From a virus: DNA of 40,331 nt. Both the position numbers and the translations under genes were made by a program. Shown piece after piece: positions 16,056 to 23,528 of this stretch. The notes below the pieces were generated by a model. That model searched no databases and was not told where the DNA came from. It was given only the letters and a program-made list of their open reading frames with translations. The stretch's first letter is position 1. Each line of letters opens with the position of its first letter. Location of the stretch: positions 1-40,331 of the IMG/VR virus record IMGVR_UViG_3300032236_000840. One strand, given 5' to 3'.

Positions 16056-16547
16056 TTAGTATTCTAAGATAGCGTAATCGTAGTTCAATGTTAATGTAAT
16101 TTCAGCTACATCAGTTGCGTTTGACCAATCTAGTTCACCAAATTGTGCGTTTGTGATAAATGCACCCTTTAAAGTCCATTGTTCAACTTTGTCACCAACT
16201 GGTCCTAACATATAGATATTAACATCTTTTTTATAGAAAGCTGCGTAACCATCTCTACCTGTTAAAGATTCGTGTGAAGTTCTAACCCACTCCATTACTT
16301 GTTGTGCACCTGATGGAACGATTGGGTCATAAAGAGTAATTTCTAACTCTTGCCAATCACCTTTACCTTTTAACTTTCTTTTTACGTTGATGTGATTTAA
16401 CTCAACAACTTCAAATTGAATGTTTGGTCTGTTTGCTGTTTTTATCATATATGATTCTATACCATCTATCTCCATAATGAAACGATGTTTCATCTTTGGT
16501 TCAAAATTCTTATAGAATATTTTGTCAAAATCTAATATCTCTGGCAT
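16056..16547 (-). CDS. 19: tail tube protein (gp19-like)
   Basis: A 163-residue protein, the usual length for gp19. It shows the family pattern: KMKHRFIMEIDGIESYMIKT (18-37), then RPNIQFEVVELNHINVKRKL, WQELEITLYDPIVPSGAQQV and EWVRTSHESLTGRDGYAAFY, ending ATDVAEITLTLNYDYAILEY. The protein forms the inner tube of the contractile tail through which DNA passes. It follows the sheath gene after 46 nt, with its own late-promoter-like box (16573-16582), and a strong terminator follows it. The ATG has an A-rich leader without Shine-Dalgarno. Confidence 0.92.
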   Translation of the reverse strand: MPEILDFDKIFYKNFEPKMKHRFIMEIDGIESYMIKTANRPNIQFEVVELNHINVKRKLKGKGDWQELEITLYDPIVPSGAQQVMEWVRTSHESLTGRDGYAAFYKKDVNIYMLGPVGDKVEQWTLKGAFITNAQFGELDWSNATDVAEITLTLNYDYAILEY

Positions 16548-16572
16548 TTTACTTTATTTTATATTGTTCTTT

Positions 16573-16582
16573 TATAAATATT
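16573..16582 (-). promoter_or_regulatory. late-promoter-like box AATATTTATA
   Basis: The minus strand reads AATATTTATA 25 nt upstream of the tube ATG, in the sheath-tube gap. It gives the tube gene its own start in addition to read-through from sheath. Confidence 0.5.
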
Positions 16583-16593
16583 TAATTTTCAAA

Positions 16594-18855
16594 TTATCCG
16601 TTAAAACTTGCACCAGTTGGTAAGATATTGAAGTCAATTTGAATGAATTCAGCTGTCTTAGTTGGTTGTAAGTAGATAGCACCTTTTAAAATGTTTCTAT
16701 CAATTACATCTGGAGTGTTATTAGTATCATCCATTACAACTCTGAAAGCGTATAAACCTTGTCTTTGTTGTACTGATTCTAAATACGGATTAACAATATT
16801 TAAAAATTTATTTCTTGTTGTTGCTGTGTTTTGTTCGAATACTAAGTATCTTGAAGTAGATGCGATATATTTTCTAACAGTCAATAATAATCTTCTTACA
16901 TTAATTCTATCTAATGCAGATGGTTTATCTTGTAATGTTTTTTGACCCCATACTACGATACCTTGTCCTGGGAATTGTTTGATTGGATTTACTTTGTTTT
17001 CGTATAATGTATCTGTTTCAGATTGTGTTAATCTATTTAATACACTTACTGCTCCTAATAAACCACCTCTATTCAATCCTGCTGGTGCGAACCACTCAGC
17101 TGCTACTCTATCGTTAGATGCGAACACACCTGGTAATAATACTGATGGTGGAACGGTTACTAATTTGTTTGTGTTAATATCAATTGTTTTAACCCATGGA
17201 TAGTAAGATGCTGCGTAGTTAGTATCTAATGCTAATGCTTCGGTTACCGCTTGTGATACTGAATCACCTGCTGCTGTACCATCTAAGATTAAAAATGCAT
17301 CTCCTCTTTGTTCAGTTAAATCTACTAAAGATTGTGCAACTGATGAGTGTAATCTTTGAATAACACCTGGAGCGATTACCATATTAATATCATACATTTC
17401 TGCGTTTGATAATGCTGCAATTGCTTTACCATATGCTACTGAACCACTTGCTGTTGCTGTTGATAAATCAAAACCTTGTGAGTTTGTATTAGAAATATCA
17501 GTTCCTTTGTTTATTGGTTGTGCTGGACTGAAACCATCAAAACCATTTTGGAATGCAATAGTAAATTGTCTTTGTGCAATATCTGTTGCTAATGTAGAAG
17601 TTAAAGTTAATCCTAATGTAGAATCTAAACCAAAACCAACATTTGCTCCTGTACTTGCTCCGTTTGGAGTTGGTGCAATGTAGATTGTGTTATCTGCATT
17701 ATTATCTAAATCAATACCACTATATTTTGTAGAATCTACTAATGAACCAGTTGAGTAAGTTACTGCTGGTATTTTTGCTACTTGCGTTGCACTACCACTA
17801 AGAGGTAATGTGTAAGCTCCGTGTCCAAAAGGAACTGCTTGTACTGGTGCGTTTACATTTAAGTTTTTAACTCTAACATATTTTGAGTTATTAACCCAAT
17901 CACCAGTTTCAGATACTTTACCTAATGAATCTATACTTAATTTTCTATCACCAATTACTCTACTAATAAAGTTTGGAGAATTAGGGTCTAATGTTACATT
18001 TGACCATGTTTCTAAAACTGTCTTTTTCTTATCAGTATCATTGTAATCTCTAATTACTACTGTGAATGTACCATAATCGGTACCATTTACAGAACCTGCT
18101 GCTTTAACATTTGTAATACCAATTTTTACTTTAGTATTTGCTGCGTTACCAACACCCAATGTTTCAAATTGGAATAAGTTAGTTGTTTGACCACTTATAG
18201 TTTGAGATGTAATATATGGAGTAGTTGCTTCTTGTGCATCAAATGTAAAATATTGGTCACCCAATGCAGTTACACTAACAACAGCATGTGAATCTAAAGT
18301 TACTGCACTATTTTGGAAATATCCATAAACATATCCACCTTTGTTACCAAATGGAGATGTACCAAATACTTTTGTTAATGAGTTTGTGCTAGATGGGTCA
18401 ACTGAAACTGAACCACTAAATGCTAAACCTGGATTAGAACCATAGATAGTAAAATTACCTGCCGTTGAGCTAGTTACATTTAAACCAGTATCTAAACCAA
18501 TTACATCATTGTTTGTATTAAATAATATACCAACTGATGCGGTTACAGAACCACTTGCAACGGTAACTAATAAAGGATTTTGTTCAGTATATCCACCAAT
18601 ACCAGCTACTCTACAAATTGTTGCTGTTCCTGCTTCTCTTAAATAATTTTGTACTGCTAAAGGAGTGTAGTATGTACCATCCGCTTTACCAAATAATGTT
18701 TCAAATTCTGCGTTAGAATTAACGGTTGTAGGTACGATTGGTCCTTCTAAGAAAGGTCCTACGAATGCCGCTCCAATTGCTGCTACACCTTGTTGTAAAA
18801 AAGAAAGGTCATTCTCTCTTGTAAATACACCAGGTGATACGATTTTTTCTGCCAT
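16594..18855 (-). CDS. 18: tail sheath protein (gp18-like)
   Basis: A 753-residue protein, somewhat longer than T4 gp18 (659). The start KIVSPGVFTRENDLSFLQQG is the standard sheath N-terminus, followed by AIGAAFVGPFLEGP. The conserved C-terminal half has YYPWVKTIDINTNKLVTVPP (around residues 545-564), GVFASNDRVAAEWFAPAGLN, then INVRRLLLTVRKYIASTSRY and a terminal IQIDFNILPTG. The variable middle (about residues 85-440) is beta-rich with Thr/Ser/Gly and is probably the outward-facing domain. The sheath contracts to drive the tube through the envelope. A late-promoter-like box lies 35 nt upstream of the ATG. Confidence 0.93.
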   Translation of the reverse strand: MAEKIVSPGVFTRENDLSFLQQGVAAIGAAFVGPFLEGPIVPTTVNSNAEFETLFGKADGTYYTPLAVQNYLREAGTATICRVAGIGGYTEQNPLLVTVASGSVTASVGILFNTNNDVIGLDTGLNVTSSTAGNFTIYGSNPGLAFSGSVSVDPSSTNSLTKVFGTSPFGNKGGYVYGYFQNSAVTLDSHAVVSVTALGDQYFTFDAQEATTPYITSQTISGQTTNLFQFETLGVGNAANTKVKIGITNVKAAGSVNGTDYGTFTVVIRDYNDTDKKKTVLETWSNVTLDPNSPNFISRVIGDRKLSIDSLGKVSETGDWVNNSKYVRVKNLNVNAPVQAVPFGHGAYTLPLSGSATQVAKIPAVTYSTGSLVDSTKYSGIDLDNNADNTIYIAPTPNGASTGANVGFGLDSTLGLTLTSTLATDIAQRQFTIAFQNGFDGFSPAQPINKGTDISNTNSQGFDLSTATASGSVAYGKAIAALSNAEMYDINMVIAPGVIQRLHSSVAQSLVDLTEQRGDAFLILDGTAAGDSVSQAVTEALALDTNYAASYYPWVKTIDINTNKLVTVPPSVLLPGVFASNDRVAAEWFAPAGLNRGGLLGAVSVLNRLTQSETDTLYENKVNPIKQFPGQGIVVWGQKTLQDKPSALDRINVRRLLLTVRKYIASTSRYLVFEQNTATTRNKFLNIVNPYLESVQQRQGLYAFRVVMDDTNNTPDVIDRNILKGAIYLQPTKTAEFIQIDFNILPTGASFNG

Positions 18856-18890
18856 GTTATCTTAAATTTATAAAGTTAGTTTTAATCTAC

Positions 18891-18900
18891 TATAAATATA
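18891..18900 (-). promoter_or_regulatory. late-promoter-like box TATATTTATA upstream of sheath
   Basis: The minus strand reads TATATTTATA in the 68-nt gap upstream of the sheath gene. It is the cleanest example, placed before one of the most abundant virion proteins. A TTTG exists nearby but not at the 20-nt spacing. Confidence 0.55.
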
Positions 18901-18923
18901 TTTTTTATTTTCAAAACAATAAA

Positions 18924-20648
18924 TTACTTCATTGAAGGAGAGAAATAACTATACACTTGTGATACTAATGTTGAGTTCTGTAATGTGTTATAGAACAATA
19001 CAGGACCTATACCGGCATTCCAAAATGATGTTCTTGCACTATTTGCTCCAATCGTTAAATAGTTTGTAGATGATGGTGCAGAAAATGCAGATGAACTAAA
19101 TGTACCAACCGATGTACCATCTAAATAAATAGTAACTGTCCCAGATGGTTGGAATGCTGCAGAAACCATATAGTTTACTCCAGATGTTAATGCTGTAATA
19201 CTAATTTGTGCAGAGTTTCCTAATGAACTACCATAAAACTTAAGATAGTTATATGCCGTACTATTAGAAGATTCAACTGCTAAACCAAAGAATCCTGCAT
19301 AATCAAAAATAAATCTAGATGTTGTTCCGATTGATGCACCTGGTCTAATCCATGTATGAATTGTACCCGATGTAGTATTAAATTGTGCAATACCACCATT
19401 GATATTTGTACTAGTATCTTTATACCAGAATTGGTTTGTTCCGTTTAATGCAAAGTATTTATCTTTTCTTAATGAACCCGCTTGATATGCTGGGTTACCA
19501 CCACTAATACCTGCTGCGTTTTGAACACCTGCAGGTCTAATACCTGTGTTCCAACCTGAAAGGTCTAATAAGTCTGCTGTATCTGCTGATTGATATGATG
19601 CTGTTTTACCTGGGTCAACATACATTCTTAATCCACTTGAAGGGATATATGGTTGTGTTGTTGTACCTTTGTTGTGTGATACAAAACCACCTGCTAAGAA
19701 TGTATCGACAGTTTCCACATTCAATGTTACAATCTCCACATCTTCCGTTACAATTTCTATATCATAAATTTCAACTTCCGTTACAACCCCATTATCATCT
19801 CTAATCAACATATCTCCAATTAATAAATCTTCTACTAATTTGAATCTATATTTAGAAATTTCAGAATCGTAAACCCAAAGAGGATGTGTGCCGGTTGCTT
19901 TAATTGCACCATTATTAATTGAATAATATCCACTTGCAAAGTTAAATACCATATCTTTAACAGTCACCAACCCATCATTACCATCTAAATTATCCATAAA
20001 GTAAAATCTCCAATCAACATCCGTACTTTCCAATGATTGATTTTCCGATGGTACTCCATTTGGTTCCCAAGCTTTTATTTGGTCACCTACTGTCAAATCT
20101 TCAATATTAATTACACTACCATCTGCTTTTGTTACTTTTGTACCAAATAATAAACAGAAATCAGGTTGGTTAATTGTATTATAAACATCAACTGCATATA
20201 ATGTTTTAGTATATGTAGTTCCATGATTTGTTGCATTAATATTATATCCATCTGCATATCCCATTGTTAAAACAGATGATGCTTCTGAATATGTTGTTTG
20301 AGTTACAGCTGCTGGTGTAATTGGGAATGTATTTGCGGTATAGTTAATAGAACCAACCGAAAAGTTACCATTGTTAAATGAGCAAGTATAGTTATTTGGT
20401 TGTGTTGCAACTTTTGTTGAAAAGTTTGAACCACTTGTACCAAATTGAAACGATGCGTTTTCAGTTGTACTTTCAACTATGTATGTATATGTTGGAGTAT
20501 TGACTGTAATTGAATCGGTTGCAAATCCGGTAAATGCTACATTTGTACCACCACCATTTAAACCACCGATTGAAACGGCTTGTGTAGTTCTTACTGAACC
20601 ACTAACCGCTCTGTATAGATTTCCTAATGATAAATTTGTTCTTGCCAT
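18924..20648 (-). CDS. fibre-like structural protein with internal Hint (intein-like) domain and C-terminal LamG-like domain
   Basis: 574 residues in three parts. Residues 1-164 are a Thr/Ser/Gly-rich beta domain starting MARTNLSLGNLYRAVSGS. Residues 165-326 are a Hint domain: C165 opens block A (CLLFGTKVTKADGSVINIED), T252-G-T-H255 is the block B TxxH, and the end is FLAGGFVSHN with H325-N326. Residue +1 is Lys327, not the Cys/Ser/Thr needed for splicing, so self-cleavage or transfer is more likely than splicing, as in bacterial intein-like domains. No homing endonuclease is present, as only about 160 residues are available. Residues about 340-574 look like a LamG/concanavalin domain (GTIHTWIRPG, VTIYLDGTSVGTF). 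It lies between a glycosyltransferase and the sheath gene, with a late-promoter-like box 20 nt upstream. Confidence 0.8.
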   Translation of the reverse strand: MARTNLSLGNLYRAVSGSVRTTQAVSIGGLNGGGTNVAFTGFATDSITVNTPTYTYIVESTTENASFQFGTSGSNFSTKVATQPNNYTCSFNNGNFSVGSINYTANTFPITPAAVTQTTYSEASSVLTMGYADGYNINATNHGTTYTKTLYAVDVYNTINQPDFCLLFGTKVTKADGSVINIEDLTVGDQIKAWEPNGVPSENQSLESTDVDWRFYFMDNLDGNDGLVTVKDMVFNFASGYYSINNGAIKATGTHPLWVYDSEISKYRFKLVEDLLIGDMLIRDDNGVVTEVEIYDIEIVTEDVEIVTLNVETVDTFLAGGFVSHNKGTTTQPYIPSSGLRMYVDPGKTASYQSADTADLLDLSGWNTGIRPAGVQNAAGISGGNPAYQAGSLRKDKYFALNGTNQFWYKDTSTNINGGIAQFNTTSGTIHTWIRPGASIGTTSRFIFDYAGFFGLAVESSNSTAYNYLKFYGSSLGNSAQISITALTSGVNYMVSAAFQPSGTVTIYLDGTSVGTFSSSAFSAPSSTNYLTIGANSARTSFWNAGIGPVLFYNTLQNSTLVSQVYSYFSPSMK

Positions 20649-20657
20649 AATAGTATG

Positions 20658-21656
20658 TTATTCTCCGTTATAAATATCTAAAAGTTTTTCTTTCCACACT
20701 TCTTTATTAGAAAAGTGTGTTATCATCCATTGTTTTAATTTATTGAATTCCGTTTTACGGGTTTCGTAATCATCTTCACAAATTGTTTGATAGATTTTTT
20801 GAAATGTTTCCTTGTCAGATGCTTTGTATTTATAATCAAGTGGAACATGCCATTTTTCATGTAGTATTGGTAATTTACCCCAATCCACAGCTTCAAAAAT
20901 TCCATATCCAAATGGTTCATGTTCAAAGCAAGAATGAGATATTCCCCAATCAAGTCCGTAGAACCTTTCTTTATATTTATAATCAAATTTGTAAATTCTG
21001 CTTTTTTCGAATTTGAGTCCATATTTTCCTCTATAATATTTATTAAATGTATCGGAATTAGTTGATATTAAACTATCCAATCCATCTATAAATTCTAAAT
21101 TTTTTCTACCTTCTGCTCTTGCAGCAAATCCTATTTTTGTAGATTCTGATAATTCGTTATTTTGTATAAATTCATAACAATTTGGTATATGGTATAAATT
21201 TTCCGTTTGATATGGAAAATGATATAATCCAACCCAAACTTTATTTTTTATTTTATCAATCATTTCCGATTCATATTCCCAATTACCATACCAATGCAAA
21301 TATTCATCTTTTTGCATTTGTGCTATTAATGAAACTTTAGTAAGATTGTGAAATATTATTGAATCAATTTTTTCTAAATTTTGGTGAATAGCTTTTGTAG
21401 GAGTATAATGTCCATGTAATATATGTATTTTTTTAGCACCTTCAAAGATTTTAATAATTTCATCTTCGTTGGTTTCCCACACATTATCTATATCAATCGG
21501 AAATTCTTCGTAATTATTTGGTTTTTTTCTATGAAATAAAAGAAGTGGTTTAACCTCTAAATTTGGTGCCACTTCTTTTATCCAATTTGTTACCCATATA
21601 TCAGCACCGCTGTTAAACCATGGTCCTCCAGCGGTGGTGTAATAAACATCGTACAT
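20658..21656 (-). CDS. GT-B fold glycosyltransferase (family 4-like)
   Basis: A 332-residue protein. The C-terminal half has the GT4-type signature: GFAARAEGRKNLEFIDGL (176-193), then CFEHEPFGYGIFEAVDWG (243-260). E247 and E255 are spaced as the E-x7-E motif that binds the nucleotide sugar. The N-terminal half has a GPWFNSGADIWVTNWIKEV lead-in, like the glycine-rich acceptor loop, and IHILHGHYTP near 77-86. It transfers a sugar to an unknown acceptor. It stands inside the fibre cluster, 3 nt after an S74 fibre gene and 9 nt before the Hint-fibre gene, so glycosylation of virion fibres is a reasonable guess; modification of host surface sugars is the alternative. No signal peptide or membrane segment is visible. 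Confidence 0.72.
   Translation of the reverse strand: MYDVYYTTAGGPWFNSGADIWVTNWIKEVAPNLEVKPLLLFHRKKPNNYEEFPIDIDNVWETNEDEIIKIFEGAKKIHILHGHYTPTKAIHQNLEKIDSIIFHNLTKVSLIAQMQKDEYLHWYGNWEYESEMIDKIKNKVWVGLYHFPYQTENLYHIPNCYEFIQNNELSESTKIGFAARAEGRKNLEFIDGLDSLISTNSDTFNKYYRGKYGLKFEKSRIYKFDYKYKERFYGLDWGISHSCFEHEPFGYGIFEAVDWGKLPILHEKWHVPLDYKYKASDKETFQKIYQTICEDDYETRKTEFNKLKQWMITHFSNKEVWKEKLLDIYNGE
20669..20678 (-). promoter_or_regulatory. late-promoter-like box inside the glycosyltransferase 3' end
   Basis: The minus strand reads GATATTTATA, 20 nt upstream of the Hint-fibre ATG. It lies within the last codons of the glycosyltransferase (Asp-Ile-Tyr), so it may be partly coincidental, but its spacing is like the other copies. 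Confidence 0.35.
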
Positions 21657-21659
21657 TAA

Positions 21660-23477
21660 TTATAAACCTTTTTGTTTCTTTAAGTTTTCTATTTCAATTG
21701 TTAAAGAGTGTATTTGTGTTTGTTGTTCTTTTATTGCTTCTACTAATAAACCAACCATTTTAGAATAATCTAAACCTAAGTGACCATCTTCTCTTTCCAT
21801 TACTACTTCAGGTAAAACTTCCTGAACTTCTTGTGCAATAAGACCTGTATTAGGAGTTGTTTTTGTTACTTCGTTTACATCATCATTCCAAGTCCAAGTT
21901 ACACCATTTAATTTAGTTACTTTTTCTAAAGCGTTTGGAATTAATTGAATGTTAGATTTGAATCTTCTATCGGATGAATAATATGCTGTAATATCACCAG
22001 TTGCGGTTATTGCTCCGTTGATTGTTAAACCTGCAAATGTAGGTGATGATGAAGTCAATACTGCCTGATTAATATATGTTCCAAATCCAGTTGTTGAACT
22101 CAATGTAATTTGAGATGAACCAGATACTAATGTAGGTTTATTTACAATTGTATTAAAGTTTGTTGAACCTGTTATACTTCCACTAACAATTAATGAGCCT
22201 GAAATTTGAGTATTATCATATATTATTGCTCCTGCTCCGTTTGGATTAAGTAATAAAGGTGAGTAGTTACTTCTGATTTCAATTGCACCACCATTATAAA
22301 GTAAATTCGTTTGAACATACCCAGTAGTAGTTTGAATATTACCAGTTGTAAGTAATGAACCTGTAACTTGTACATTTGAACCCATTGAAATTGTAGTTCC
22401 ATCATCATAAATGTTTGAACCTGTGATATGGTCACCACCTTGTCCTTTTTGAATTACGTTTGCAGTTGTTGTTTGTTCGTTTCCTAAAATTCCAGTTGTA
22501 TTTCTTGGACCACTAATCAAAGCACCACCTCTATAAGATGAACCACTTTCTCTACTATAAATCCAACCATTATTAGTTGAATCCCATAATAATGAACCTG
22601 TTACGCCGGCATTTGAACCACTATCTTGTACAGATATACCTGCAAATCTAACTGCTGGGTTTGCTGTATTTAAATTAATTATATTTGTTCCAATATTTAC
22701 AGCCGATGCAGAAACATTTTGAATAGAAGAACTACCATATACAACTAAATCTGATGTGATGTATACTGCTCCAGAAATGATTTGATTACCAGTAAATGTA
22801 TTAGAACCCGTTGTTGCATATGAACCCGTTTTATTATTTAAATTTGCTATTGCAATAGTTGAATTTGATTCCGATACAATTAATGAACCCGTAATAGTTG
22901 CAATTGCAGTCATTCTTGTTTCTAAAGAAGAAGTATAAGAACCAATTGTTCCTAATCTACTTTCAAGTGAACTTGCCGTTAAAATTAACGAACCAGTTAT
23001 AGTTGCTAAATTTGTATTTTGAGTTTGTTGTGAACCTGTATTATTTAATAAATTTGTTAATGTATTATTATTAAATGTATTAATAACCGTTCCGTTTGCA
23101 TCTGTGAATTTAATTGAACCCGTTGAGATGTATAAATCTCTCCAAATTTTGGTAGCACTACCCAAATCAAATGCGTTTGTAGTTTGTGGTATCAATGATG
23201 AACTCAAAGATGCTACAACATTTACGGTGTCAGATGTTTGGTCACCTATTTGAAGTTGACCTGCTACTGTCACATTACCAGCAACACTAATATTACCACT
23301 TGCGGTAATGTCATTTACTGATAAATTACTTGATGTTGTGAATGTTGCGGCCAATGTAATATCACCACTTGCACCACCCACCATAAGGGTATTCAGGTCT
23401 GTGTTTACATATGGTTCTCCGAATGCTAACGAACCTGATTTTTGTGCGGTTGTCCCACGTCTAAATTTAAGTGCCAT
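21660..23477 (-). CDS. tail fibre protein with C-terminal S74 chaperone domain, 605 aa
   Basis: The N-terminus carries the fibre-family motif: KFRRGTTAQKSGSLAFGEPY with VNTDLNTLMVG. The middle is Ser/Thr/Gly-rich with heptad-like ITGSL segments, a cassette with NIGTNIINLNTANPAVRFAG and GSLLWDSTNNGW, and beta-rich stretches. Residues about 499-605 are a peptidase S74 intramolecular chaperone: YYSSDRRFKSNI (S501/S502, K507), GLIAQEVQEVLPEVV and LDYSKMVGLLVEAIKEQ, ending in a coiled coil. This family trimerises the fibre and then cleaves itself off with a Ser-Lys dyad. A late-promoter-like box lies 41 nt upstream. The segment at 22878-22966 is identical to one in the 1697-residue fibre gene. Confidence 0.82.
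   Translation of the reverse strand: MALKFRRGTTAQKSGSLAFGEPYVNTDLNTLMVGGASGDITLAATFTTSSNLSVNDITASGNISVAGNVTVAGQLQIGDQTSDTVNVVASLSSSLIPQTTNAFDLGSATKIWRDLYISTGSIKFTDANGTVINTFNNNTLTNLLNNTGSQQTQNTNLATITGSLILTASSLESRLGTIGSYTSSLETRMTAIATITGSLIVSESNSTIAIANLNNKTGSYATTGSNTFTGNQIISGAVYITSDLVVYGSSSIQNVSASAVNIGTNIINLNTANPAVRFAGISVQDSGSNAGVTGSLLWDSTNNGWIYSRESGSSYRGGALISGPRNTTGILGNEQTTTANVIQKGQGGDHITGSNIYDDGTTISMGSNVQVTGSLLTTGNIQTTTGYVQTNLLYNGGAIEIRSNYSPLLLNPNGAGAIIYDNTQISGSLIVSGSITGSTNFNTIVNKPTLVSGSSQITLSSTTGFGTYINQAVLTSSSPTFAGLTINGAITATGDITAYYSSDRRFKSNIQLIPNALEKVTKLNGVTWTWNDDVNEVTKTTPNTGLIAQEVQEVLPEVVMEREDGHLGLDYSKMVGLLVEAIKEQQTQIHSLTIEIENLKKQKGL
22878..22966 (-). repeat. 89-nt segment identical to 29806-29894
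   Basis: By direct reading, the 89 bases here match 29806-29894 base for base, at an offset of 6928. Both copies are coding, in frame and in the same orientation, within two different fibre genes. Identity at synonymous positions points to recent duplication or gene conversion. Confidence 0.85.
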
Positions 23478-23518
23478 CTAGTTTACCTTTTTTTTAGTAC
23501 GGTTGTTTAATTAATGTC

Positions 23519-23528
23519 TATAAATATT
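23519..23528 (-). promoter_or_regulatory. late-promoter-like box AATATTTATA
   Basis: The minus strand reads AATATTTATA 41 nt upstream of the 605-residue fibre start. Its first base overlaps the stop codon of the preceding fibre gene. Confidence 0.45.

Noticed and set aside
20783-21022. Open frames on both strands within the glycosyltransferase gene
   Set aside because: They overlap a gene with recognisable GT4 motifs and show no independent start signal or motif.
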